Shown in pieces: positions 46,006 to 55,092 of a DNA stretch of 64,000 nt. Numbering within the stretch: the first letter of the stretch is position 1; every line of letters begins with the position of its first letter. Made by a program: the position numbers and the translations under genes. The notes under the pieces were generated by a model. The model searched no databases. It saw nothing but the letters and a program-made list of their open reading frames with translations, and was not told the DNA's origin. Source of the stretch: an uncultured Collinsella sp. (lineage in GTDB: Bacteria; Actinomycetota; Coriobacteriia; Coriobacteriales; Coriobacteriaceae); contig CAJJZP010000002.1 in assembly GCA_905197665.1 (NCBI GenBank), forward strand, positions 62,001 through 126,000. Reading direction: 5' to 3'.

Positions 46006-47094
46006 CTAGTCTAGGCGGACTGGATCGTGGGGGTAGGCGTTGAGAATCTCGACGCCGGACTCGGTCACCAGGGCCAGGTCCTCGATGCGGACGCCGGTGC
46101 GGCCGGGGAGGTAGATACCCGGCTCGATGGAGAACGTCATGCCCGGCTCGACAACCTGCTCGTTGACGAGCGAGACGTCGCCCGGCTCGTGATCCTGCAG
46201 GCCGATCGAGTGACCCAGACGATGCGTAAAGTACTGTCCATAGCCCGCGTCTTCAATCACATCGCGCGCGGCAAGGTCTAGGTCGCACATGCGCACGCCC
46301 GGTGCGATGAGCGCTTCGGCGGCCTCGTTGGCGCGGCGCACGATGTCGTAGATGCGTGCCGTCTCCTCGTCCGGCTCGCCCCAAAAGAACGTACGCGTCA
46401 TGTCCGAGCAGTAGTTGCGGCGACGTCCGCCAATGTCGAACAGCACCACGTCGCCGCGCTTGAGTACGGTGTCGTCGGGCTCGTGATGCGGGTCTCCGGC
46501 GTTGGCGCCAAAGCTCACGATGGGCGGAAAGCTAAAGCCCTCGCAGTCGTGCTTGCGATATAGATTCAGCATCTGGTCGGCAATCTCGCGTTCCGTCACG
46601 CCCTCGTGGACGAGCTTGATGGCGTCGGCCATCACAGCGTCGTTTGCGGCCGAGGATACGCGCATGAGCTCCTGCTCGGCTTCGTCCTTGTGGGTGCGTG
46701 CGGCGGTGACGGCAAAGTCGCCCAGGAAGAACTCGCTTGCGGCGTAACGATCCATAAGGGGCAGCAAAAAGCCGGAGCGCATTACGGTATCGATGCCGAG
46801 GGGCTTGGATGGATCGACTTCGCGTGCGATGGCGTCGGTTACGACGTCGGTGTCGTTATGGTAGGCCACGCGGGCATTGTCGTACTCGGGCAGCTGATGC
46901 AGCGCGTTAACCAAAATCACGGGCTCGGCATCGCGCGCGAGCAGCACGCCACAAAAACGCTCGAACATATCGGCATAAAAGCCGGTCAGATAGTAGATCG
47001 ACCACGGGTCGTTCACGAGCAGCTGCGCGCCGAGGTGCTGAGCCTCGAGCGCATCGAGCACGCGCGCCACACGCTGGCCATCGATATGTGCCAT
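46006..47094 (-). CDS. M24 family Xaa-Pro peptidase
   Basis: A 362-residue metallopeptidase of the pita-bread fold; it should remove N-terminal residues from X-Pro peptides (aminopeptidase P or prolidase). The five metal ligands are all in place: Asp220 (FDIGG), Asp231 (CSDMTRTF), His295 (GHSIGLQDHE), Glu324 (FSIEPG) and Glu338 (VRIEDL). The N-terminal creatinase-like domain covers about 1-130 with YYLTGF. Translation starts at the CAT at 47092-47094, with GAAAGGACG upstream. The gene stands alone between two palindrome-rich intergenic regions. Confidence 0.92.
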   Translation of the reverse strand: MAHIDGQRVARVLDALEAQHLGAQLLVNDPWSIYYLTGFYADMFERFCGVLLARDAEPVILVNALHQLPEYDNARVAYHNDTDVVTDAIAREVDPSKPLGIDTVMRSGFLLPLMDRYAASEFFLGDFAVTAARTHKDEAEQELMRVSSAANDAVMADAIKLVHEGVTEREIADQMLNLYRKHDCEGFSFPPIVSFGANAGDPHHEPDDTVLKRGDVVLFDIGGRRRNYCSDMTRTFFWGEPDEETARIYDIVRRANEAAEALIAPGVRMCDLDLAARDVIEDAGYGQYFTHRLGHSIGLQDHEPGDVSLVNEQVVEPGMTFSIEPGIYLPGRTGVRIEDLALVTESGVEILNAYPHDPVRLD

Positions 47095-47187
47095 ACATCG
47101 TCCTTTCGCTAGGTTGCCACCATGGTATCCCCAATGCCAGGGTAGTCAATTTGGGACGGGGCTATTTTGGCTGCGTCAAACATGCGG

Positions 47188-47265
47188 AATGATTTTTCTG
47201 GGACGGGGATTAAATAATCATTGGGTTCCGAATGATTATTTAATCCCCGTCCCAGAAAAATCATT
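47188..47265. repeat. perfect inverted repeat with 35-bp arms
   Basis: The arms 47188-47222 and 47231-47265 are exactly complementary over 35 bases around an 8-base loop (GGGTTCCG). Each arm holds TTTTTCTGGGACGGGGATT. No ORF lies inside. Sequences related to AATTTGGGACGGGGC occur at 47149-47163 and in opposite orientation at 47622-47640. Confidence 0.9.
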
Positions 47266-47319
47266 TGAACGAGAGTTCGGGCAAAAGTAGTCATAAGCGA
47301 CCCGTCCCAAATGGGCTGG

Positions 47320-47480
47320 TTTCAAAAGTATGGCGGATTACGGGGCTGGACCTGTATTACTTGACCATGGGAAAAATCGCGAAATTAAAACCGCAGGTAG
47401 ACGGCTTGTCAAAAATCAAAAAATGCCGGTATGGATGGGGGTCTCCGAATCAGCCCCGTAATCCGGCATAGTTTTGAAAT
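47320..47480. repeat. intergenic palindromic element, family 1, copy C (different outer arms)
   Basis: The core AAATTAAAACCGCAGGTAGA and following CGGCTTG match copies A and B, but the outer arms differ (ATGGCGGATTACGGGGCTG on the left, with its counterpart at 47450-47470). The element keeps its architecture while the stem sequence is replaced. Confidence 0.78.
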
Positions 47481-47521
47481 GGCACTAAAGTAGGCACAGG
47501 CTAAATACCGATTCCAATGAT

Positions 47522-47588
47522 AGTTGCGGTGGAATAGTTCCTGGATACCGGGGTTTTGGCGGAAATCAGGAACTATTTTACCGCAATT
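47522..47588. repeat. intergenic hairpin element, family 2, copy 2
   Basis: AGTTGCGGTGGAATAGTTCC (from 47522) pairs with GGAACTATTTTACCGCAATT (ending 47588). It is nearly identical in its arms to 45915-45981 but has a different loop. With the elements above it fills the 550 bases between the peptidase and the DUF1667 gene; I see no gene there. Confidence 0.75.
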
Positions 47589-47646
47589 CAGGAGGGGCGG
47601 GGTGGATGGCGGGGTAGCTAAAAGAGCCCCGTCCCAAATTAACTGC

Positions 47647-48045
47647 TTAGACGGGGTCGATGTCCATGCTGGCGATGAGGTCGGTACCGGTATCTAGGAG
47701 GTTGGGGAGGACTACATCGCTCATGCGGATGGGGGCTTTGACCTTTAGGCCCCGGATGAGGTCCATCGCCTGGGCATGGAGTGCCAGCGGGATGGCTTCG
47801 GCCGTGCGCACGGGCAGCAGCGCCTCGTCGCCGCCGGATACGGCCACGGTCGTGGTAAGCACGCGCATGGGGCAGGTGAGCTCCTGATGTGCAAACTTAT
47901 CACCGCGCGGGCAGCTGTTGCCGGTTACGGAGCGCACCTCTGCCACGGCGCCGTCTGCGCTGCGCTCGACCTCCACGGTCAGGAGGCACTCGGATGGGCA
48001 GGTGGTGCAGTTGAACTGCAGCGTTTCAATCGCGTTTGTGCTCAT
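47647..48045 (-). CDS. DUF1667 domain-containing protein
   Basis: A small protein of 132 residues with an N-terminal cysteine cluster (FNCTTCPSECLL, Cys13/16/20) and more cysteines in GNSCPRGDKF and LTCPMRVL, suggesting an Fe-S or zinc site. DUF1667 genes typically close three-gene operons with a FAD-dependent glycerol-3-phosphate dehydrogenase and an NAD(P)/FAD oxidoreductase, as here. It may be an electron-transfer subunit; its chemistry is not established. The ATG at 48045 is preceded by GAGGAGG; an earlier in-frame start overlaps the upstream gene and has no such site. Confidence 0.85.
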   Translation of the reverse strand: MSTNAIETLQFNCTTCPSECLLTVEVERSADGAVAEVRSVTGNSCPRGDKFAHQELTCPMRVLTTTVAVSGGDEALLPVRTAEAIPLALHAQAMDLIRGLKVKAPIRMSDVVLPNLLDTGTDLIASMDIDPV

Positions 48046-48049
48046 GACT

Positions 48050-49408
48050 CTACGCCTCCTCAGCGGGGTCGACGGACAGGACAATCTCGCTAACGCCCAT
48101 ATCGAGTGCGCGCTGAATCACCTTTGCCGGTAGCGGGAAGCTTTCCATGACGCTCGGTTTAAACGGGCGAACCTTGCCTGCAAACAGCTCCTCGTTGCCT
48201 GCCAGAATGCGCACGCGGGCAGCATCGACCGGCCGACGTACGCGGAAGTTGAGCTTAGTGAGTGACACGGCCGTGATGCGTCCCGGCAGTGCGTAGCCTG
48301 CGATGCCAGCGGGGGAGACCGTGAGCTGGCAGCCCGCGCCCGCCACTCCCGCCGCGGTGCCGACAGCCCCCAACGCCCACGCCGCCGCAGCCGCACCGGC
48401 ACGTTCGGACTCGGTCGTCACGTTGTCGGCCAGGTCGTGCACGTGCAGCACGTTGCCGCAGGCAAATATGCCCGGCACGCCCGTCTGCAGGCTCTGGTCC
48501 ACCACGGCGCCGCGCGTACGTGGGTCCAGCTCGACGCCCGCGGCAACCGAAAGCTCGTTCTCGGGAATCAGGCCCACCGAAAGCAGTAGCGTGTCGCATG
48601 GAACGATGTGCTCGGTTCCCGGAATGGGTGCAAGATGCTCGTCGACCTGGCTTACCTCGACAGCCTCCACACGATCGTGTCCGATCACACGCGTGACCGT
48701 GGTAGACAGATGCAGTGGAATGCCAAAGTCTTCCAGGCAGTTCTTAACATTGCGACGCAGGCCGTTGGCGTACGGCATGAGCTCGTACACACCCTCGACC
48801 GAAATCCCCTCGAGCGTGCAGCGGCGCGCCATGATCAGCCCGATGTCGCCCGAGCCCAAAATGACGGCGCGCGAGCCGGGTTTGAGGTTCTCGATATTGA
48901 TGTATCGCTGCGCTAGGCCGGCCGTAAACACGCCGGCGGGGCGGCTGCCGGGGATCTTGATCTCGCTGCGGGTGCGCTCGCGGCACCCCATGGCAAGGAC
49001 GACGGCACGCCCGGTGAGCTGCAGCATACCGGAGGGATTCATGAGCGTGACGGTGTGGAGTGAGGCGTCTTCCGTGGACGCGCCCGAATCAATTCCAAGC
49101 ACCATGCTGTCCAAGAACAGCGCAATGTCGGTCGCGCGCACCTGGTCGATAAAACGCTGTGCATACTCGGGGCCGGTGAGCTCCTGCTTAAAGTGCGAAA
49201 GGCCAAAACCGGGGTGGATGCACTGGCGCAGGATACCGCCCAGATGCTGCTCACGCTCCACGATGGCCACGCGCGCGTCGGCCTTGTGCGCGGCAAGCGC
49301 GGCTGCCATGCCGGCAGGTCCGCCGCCGATAACGACCACGTCGAAGGCCTGCGTTGCCACGGCCTCAACGGCATCGCTATCAATCGCGCTCGATTTGAAT
49401 TCCGCCAT
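48050..49408 (-). CDS. NAD(P)/FAD-dependent oxidoreductase of the glycerol-3-phosphate dehydrogenase operon
   Basis: A 452-residue flavoprotein with an FAD-binding dinucleotide fold at the start (VVIGGGPAGMAAALAA), a second dinucleotide fold in the middle (AVILGSGDIGLIMARR) and the FAD-contact GIFACGNVLHVHDLADNV. An ILRQCIHPGFG motif follows the first strand. It probably moves electrons from the dehydrogenase at 49410-50873 to NAD+ or another carrier, as in the analogous anaerobic clusters. The start lies one base after the upstream gene's stop. The C-terminal part (SVMESFPLPAKVIQRA) is family-typical. Confidence 0.87.
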   Translation of the reverse strand: MAEFKSSAIDSDAVEAVATQAFDVVVIGGGPAGMAAALAAHKADARVAIVEREQHLGGILRQCIHPGFGLSHFKQELTGPEYAQRFIDQVRATDIALFLDSMVLGIDSGASTEDASLHTVTLMNPSGMLQLTGRAVVLAMGCRERTRSEIKIPGSRPAGVFTAGLAQRYINIENLKPGSRAVILGSGDIGLIMARRCTLEGISVEGVYELMPYANGLRRNVKNCLEDFGIPLHLSTTVTRVIGHDRVEAVEVSQVDEHLAPIPGTEHIVPCDTLLLSVGLIPENELSVAAGVELDPRTRGAVVDQSLQTGVPGIFACGNVLHVHDLADNVTTESERAGAAAAAWALGAVGTAAGVAGAGCQLTVSPAGIAGYALPGRITAVSLTKLNFRVRRPVDAARVRILAGNEELFAGKVRPFKPSVMESFPLPAKVIQRALDMGVSEIVLSVDPAEEA

Positions 49409-49409
49409 C

Positions 49410-50873
49410 CTAGCGCACCCCCTTCAAAGGTCCCTCAACGAGCCATGAGCCAGCGTCCTCCAACAGCACCTCGCTGGGGTCGCAGCCCAGCTCGCGCGCT
49501 AGGATCGCCACTACGCGGCTCTGGCAAAAGCCACTCTGGCACCGACCCATGCCCGCACGGCAGCGCCGCTTGACGCCCTCGACCGAAACCGCACCCGGGC
49601 GGCATCGAATCGCGGCCACGATTTCGGCCTCGGGCACTGTCTCGCAGCGGCAGACGATCTGCCCCCATGCAGGGTCGGACTCAATGAGCTCCTCCTTGCG
49701 TGCAAGCGGCGCTCGGTCGAAGTCGTCCGGCGCGTGTCGAATCGGATCCCAATCGGCCCGTCCGCGCAAAGCAACGCCCGCCTCGCGCATCACTTGCTCC
49801 ATGCGCTCGGCAATGGCCGGCGCGCTCGCCACGCCTGGCGACTGAATGCCCGCCGCCTGGAACAGGCCTGGCACCACGGCGGACTGCCCAATAAAGAAGT
49901 CGTTTGTTCCCTTGATGACCGGACGCCCGCCGGCAAATGCGCGCACCACGCGGCGCGTGTCCAGATCGGGCACCAGCTTGCGCGCGCCGTCCAGCAGCGC
50001 GTTGACATCGCTTGCATACGTTTGCGTGTCGCCCGGCTCGCGCACGGCAGCCGTCGCGGTGATCACGGTGTTGCCGTGGACCGTGCCCGTGACGATTACG
50101 CCCTTGGACACTGGCGTGGGCACGGGGTAGAGCGGCATGAGCGCGCGCGGCTCTTTGTCCAGCACAACGATGTTGCCCTGGTGCCAGACCATCTGGAACT
50201 CCTCGGCGCCCGCCATGTGCGAGATATCCGCGGCACCGTTGCCCGCGGCGTTGATCAGATAGCGGCAGCGCACATCGCCGACAGGCGTCACCAGCGTAAA
50301 GCGCGCGGCCCCGTCGGTAGTCTCGCCGTCAGCAACCTCAATTGCTTCCACCGGCGCGGACCGCATAAACGTCACCCCGTTGGCGACGGCGTTCTCCAGC
50401 GCGGCGATGGCGACCTCAAAGGGATCGACAAAGCCAGTCGAGGGGCACCATAGCGCGCATGTTGCGTCGGCGCTGGCACGCGGTTCCAGCTCGTGGATGC
50501 GCTCGGGTCCGACAATCGACAGCTCGGGTACGCCGTTCGCCAGCCCGTTGCTGCGCAGCTTCTCCAGGTGTGCGCGGTCTTCGTCGTTAAACCCCAGCAC
50601 CATCGACCCGGTGCGGCGGAACAAAAATCCAAGCTCCTGGGCCCAGGTGCCATACAGCTCGCAGCCGCGAGCGTTGACCTGCGCCTTTACGGTTCCCGGC
50701 GCCGGATCGTAGCCGGCGTGCACCAGGCCGCCGTTGGCCTTCGACGCGCCCAGCGCGATATCGTTGGCCGCCTCGGCTACGCAAATGGACAGGTCATGGC
50801 GCGCGAGCTGCCGCGCGATGGCGCACCCGGTTATGCCCGCGCCCACAATCGCGATATCAAACGTTTCCGTCAC
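49410..50873 (-). CDS. FAD-dependent glycerol-3-phosphate dehydrogenase-like oxidase with a BFD-type [2Fe-2S] domain
   Basis: The 487-residue protein combines a DAO-type FAD domain (GAGITGCAIARQLAR; ASKANGGLVHAGYD; GIQSPGVASAPAIAERM) with a C-terminal bacterioferritin-associated-ferredoxin-like domain whose cysteines are in VCRCETV and CRAGMGRCQSGFC. This is the GlpA-type arrangement used in anaerobic glycerol or glycerol-3-phosphate catabolism. Related proteins oxidise other 2-hydroxyacids, so the substrate is not certain. It leads an operon with an NAD(P)/FAD oxidoreductase and a DUF1667 protein. GGGAGG lies eight bases before the ATG. Two adjacent palindromes upstream may be operators. Confidence 0.85.
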   Translation of the reverse strand: MTETFDIAIVGAGITGCAIARQLARHDLSICVAEAANDIALGASKANGGLVHAGYDPAPGTVKAQVNARGCELYGTWAQELGFLFRRTGSMVLGFNDEDRAHLEKLRSNGLANGVPELSIVGPERIHELEPRASADATCALWCPSTGFVDPFEVAIAALENAVANGVTFMRSAPVEAIEVADGETTDGAARFTLVTPVGDVRCRYLINAAGNGAADISHMAGAEEFQMVWHQGNIVVLDKEPRALMPLYPVPTPVSKGVIVTGTVHGNTVITATAAVREPGDTQTYASDVNALLDGARKLVPDLDTRRVVRAFAGGRPVIKGTNDFFIGQSAVVPGLFQAAGIQSPGVASAPAIAERMEQVMREAGVALRGRADWDPIRHAPDDFDRAPLARKEELIESDPAWGQIVCRCETVPEAEIVAAIRCRPGAVSVEGVKRRCRAGMGRCQSGFCQSRVVAILARELGCDPSEVLLEDAGSWLVEGPLKGVR

Positions 50874-50890
50874 AGTGCCTCCCAGACAAG

Positions 50891-50918
50891 TTGACAGGCT
50901 GTCAATAGGACTATCCTA
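50891..50918. promoter_or_regulatory. two adjacent palindromes upstream of the G3P dehydrogenase operon
   Basis: TTGACAG-G-CTGTCAA (50891-50905) and TAGGA-CTA-TCCTA (50906-50918) lie 18-45 bases before the start codon. They are candidate operator sites; no regulator gene is adjacent. Confidence 0.5.
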
Positions 50919-51043
50919 CGGTCTGCAGACCCCCAGTGCAGCGGCAATGCGGCGAACAGCCCCGCAGCACCCGCCAACGGCAGGCGAGGGGAGACTCAGG
51001 ACCATCTGTGACCTCGTCTGCCGCCCCTAGTGTCGGGGGTTTG

Positions 51044-51580
51044 TCTCGTTCTGTAACAGTAAGCAGAAGAGTTGGATTCCAGATGTTACAGATCGAGACG
51101 TTTGCCAGTCGGCCCCTCCGTTTGTCTTGATTTGTAACAGTAAGAGGAGAAAATCGGTCCTATGTGTTACAGATTGAGATTTAAAGACAGGGAGAGATTT
51201 TCTGTCTCGATCTGTAACATCTAGGGACCGTTTTGAGGTCTAGATGTTACAGATTTAGATGAACCTATCAGTCGGTTTCGAATGTCTAAATCTGTAACGG
51301 TAAGACCTGTTTTTACCGAGTTTTTGTTACAGATTGAGATATTGAGATTGGACGTTTTCCTTTGTCTTGATCTGTAACAGATAGAAGGGTTTATGACCCC
51401 TAGTTGTTACAGATTGAGATATTTAACGGAGGTCTCACCGTTCATCTCGATCTGTAACAGTAAGAGGGGTTTTGGGGCCTAAGATGTTACAGATTGAGAT
51501 TTAAGTCGGGGAGGGGCCCCTGTGTCTCGATCTGTAACACCTAGACCCGAATTTGCCGAGTATCTGTTACAGATTGAGAT
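51044..51580 (+). repeat. array of 14 short repeats in alternating orientation at 40-bp period
   Basis: Repeat starts are 51044, 51084, 51125, 51165, 51205, 51245, 51285, 51325, 51365, 51405, 51445, 51485, 51525 and 51565. Odd members read TCTCGATCTGTAACA (15 bp), even members TGTTACAGATTGAGAT (its near reverse complement). Spacers are 24-25 nt and all different, although those after odd members often begin GTAAG or nnTAG. No coding frame spans the array and no cas-like gene lies in the window. It is not a classical CRISPR because orientation alternates and repeats are short. Changes such as TTTAGAT (51254-51260) matched by TCTAAAT (51285-51291) keep pairing. Sequence 50919-51043 and 51581-51679 shows nothing else I can name. 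Confidence 0.9.
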
Positions 51581-51679
51581 GTTTGTGTCCGCGCCGGTCC
51601 CGCTTGCAGCCGTAGTCCCATATAAACAAACCCCGTGGTAAACTTGACCGGACTGTTAATATCCCGAAAGGTACCCGTA

Positions 51680-52111
51680 ATGTCCAAGTACATCTCCGAG
51701 CTCATGTCGCCGCAGCTTATGGGCGTCGTCTATGCCTTCGTTGGCTTTATCATCGCCCTGTATGTGCTGTCGGTCGTCTATGTGTTCATCGACGCTCGCC
51801 GCCGCGGCGCCAGCGCCTACGTGGCATGGGGCATCATTGCCCTTATCCCGTTTGTGGGCCTCATTGCCTACCTGGTCCTGCGCCCGCACTCCTACGCGTC
51901 CGACCGCGAGGAGCAGGAGCTGGATATGGCCCTGCGCGAACGCCAGCTTGCCCAGTACGGCACCTGCCCGCAGTGCGGCGCCCCCATCGAGAAGGACTTC
52001 GTCGTCTGCCCGGTGTGCGATACCCAGGTTCGCAACGTGTGTCCCAGCTGCCATCGCCCGCTCGATGCGCATTGGAAGGTCTGCCCCTACTGCCGAACTC
52101 GCATCCAGTAA
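51680..52111 (+). CDS. small membrane protein with double zinc ribbon
   Basis: A 143-residue protein with two hydrophobic helices (about 10-36, LMGVVYAFVGFIIALYVLSV; about 46-66, AWGIIALIPFVGLIAYLVL) joined by a short Arg-rich loop, as in phospholipase D-nuclease N-terminal-like domains. The C-terminal half holds four CxxC pairs (CPQC, CPVC, CPSC, CPYC), a DZANK-type double zinc ribbon facing the cytoplasm. Function is not known. ATG 51680 follows GAAAGG; an upstream in-frame start has no site. It lies directly after the repeat array and is the gene whose expression the array might affect. Confidence 0.85.
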   Translation: MSKYISELMSPQLMGVVYAFVGFIIALYVLSVVYVFIDARRRGASAYVAWGIIALIPFVGLIAYLVLRPHSYASDREEQELDMALRERQLAQYGTCPQCGAPIEKDFVVCPVCDTQVRNVCPSCHRPLDAHWKVCPYCRTRIQ

Positions 52112-52231
52112 CGCATCCATCGCCGGGCCGGCCGCAAGCCACGGGCACGCCGCAAGCCGCACGCACCCCGACCCACACGATGAAGCATGCGTAGAAAATC
52201 GCCCGCCGTGCCATTAAGGTGCGGCGGGCGC

Positions 52232-52259
52232 TTGTATACCAAGGCAACCTGCCTATAAT
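52232..52259 (+). promoter_or_regulatory. thrS promoter
   Basis: TTGTAT (52232-52237) and TATAAT (52254-52259), separated by 16 bp, about 70 bases before the thrS start. Confidence 0.65.
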
Positions 52260-52328
52260 GATGCAAGTTAAAACGCCGAGCGCATCGCACGCACTTGCAT
52301 CAGGCATCCGAGAGGAGAAAACATACCC

Positions 52329-54092
<1,764 letters not shown>

Positions 54093-54114
54093 GGCAAACT
54101 GCACAACAATTAAC

Positions 54115-54150
54115 AAAGGCGACCGTCCACACAGGGCGGTCGCCTTTTTT
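54115..54150 (+). terminator. Rho-independent terminator after thrS
   Basis: AAAGGCGACCG and CGGTCGCCTTT form an 11-bp stem around an 11-base loop, followed by T residues. Confidence 0.93.
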
Positions 54151-54164
54151 CTTACCAAAATTAG

Positions 54165-54192
54165 AAAAGCCGCTGGTTGAGCGGCTTTTTTT
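54165..54192 (+). terminator. second terminator between thrS and the polysaccharide operon
   Basis: AAAAGCCGCT and AGCGGCTTTT pair perfectly around GGTTG, followed by three more T. Tandem terminators isolate the polysaccharide operon from thrS. Confidence 0.92.
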
Positions 54193-54290
54193 GTTGCACA
54201 AAAAGGTACAGGTTTTTATAGAGGGGTATGGAGATGTACCTACTAGCAGTACATTTTGCGTAATCTGGGCAAACGCTGATTAATTGCTCG

Positions 54291-54296
54291 TATAAT
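54291..54296 (+). promoter_or_regulatory. -10 box of the exopolysaccharide operon
   Basis: TATAAT in an AT-rich stretch 122 bases before loaP. No good -35 is visible. A small palindrome ATGTAC/GTACAT (54234-54254) lies upstream. The 54193-54418 stretch holds no gene. Confidence 0.45.
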
Positions 54297-54418
54297 GTCG
54301 TTTGTCGAAAGATATAAAAACCTGTACTTTTGCGACTGCGCCTAGCTGCGAGCGAGAAGCCTGTTCTAAACGCCCCTGCATTTGCGTGCGTCGCAAAGCC
54401 AAAAGAGGGGGCGAGAAC

Positions 54419-55009
54419 ATGGAACAGACGGCACGGCGCCAAGAGCAGCTGCCGGGCGCATTTAACGGCGCCACTACCAACAGCCAGCATGGCCGCGTCC
54501 GCTGGTATCTGGTCCACACTCCCCATGGAAAAGAGCGCGAGACCTGCGAAAAGGTTCGCCGCATTATCCCGCACAACCTGATGCAGGACGCTTTTGTGAT
54601 GCAAAAGGAGTTTTGGTTTAAGCGGGACGGCGCCTGGTCGCTTCAAACCAAACCCATGTACAAGGAATACTTCTTCGTCGCCACGCGCGATGTCGCCATG
54701 CTCGACAAGGCTTTGGCCCAGTTGAGCTTTGGCTGCCGTATCGCTGGCAGTAGGGAGCGGGCGTACATGCCCATGCCGGACGACGCACAGGACTGGTACC
54801 GCAGCGTTCTGGACGACGACGGCGTGGTGCGCAACAGCGTCGCGCGCATAGAAGACGGCGTGTTGCACATAGAACAGGGGCCCTTGGTGGGGCAAGAGGC
54901 CCGTGTAAAGAAGATAGACCGTCATAAACGCTGGTGCCTGGTAGACGTGGGCGAGGGTGACTCCACATTTAGGGAGCTGCTTCCGTTAGACGTGCCCAGC
55001 AAAACGTAA
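54419..55009 (+). CDS. loaP: NusG-family antiterminator (LoaP-like)
   Basis: The 196-residue protein has the NusG N-terminal domain (RWYLVHTPHGKERETCEKVRR at about 25-45, then MYKEYFFVATRDV) and a C-terminal KOW domain (GPLVGQEARVKKIDRHKR). NusG paralogues at the head of long polysaccharide operons are LoaP/UpxY/RfaH-type antiterminators that help RNA polymerase reach the distal genes. In Firmicutes and Actinobacteria the LoaP class binds a hairpin in the leader. ATG 54419 follows GGGGGCGAGAAC; upstream in-frame codons lack a site. A perfect hairpin with a GGGA loop lies 54 bases after the stop (55063-55080). Confidence 0.85.
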   Translation: MEQTARRQEQLPGAFNGATTNSQHGRVRWYLVHTPHGKERETCEKVRRIIPHNLMQDAFVMQKEFWFKRDGAWSLQTKPMYKEYFFVATRDVAMLDKALAQLSFGCRIAGSRERAYMPMPDDAQDWYRSVLDDDGVVRNSVARIEDGVLHIEQGPLVGQEARVKKIDRHKRWCLVDVGEGDSTFRELLPLDVPSKT

Positions 55010-55054
55010 GGGAGACGTTGCGCCGGCAAATTACTTGATTTTGGATTCATAGAT

Positions 55055-55080
55055 GGGGGGGGGTTCCTGGGGACAGGAAC
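55055..55080 (+). promoter_or_regulatory. nine-G tract and GGGA-loop hairpin between loaP and the sugar transferase gene
   Basis: A run of nine G (55055-55063) leads into GTTCCTG-GGGA-CAGGAAC (55063-55080), a perfect 7-bp stem. It lies 12 bases before the GTG start of the next gene. It may be the LoaP recognition RNA or a contingency tract. Confidence 0.5.
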
Positions 55081-55092
55081 GTAAGTTTTATT

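Noticed and set aside
51044..51580. Classical CRISPR array
   Set aside because: Repeats are only 15-16 bp and alternate in orientation, and no cas gene is visible; it is listed as an unclassified repeat array instead.
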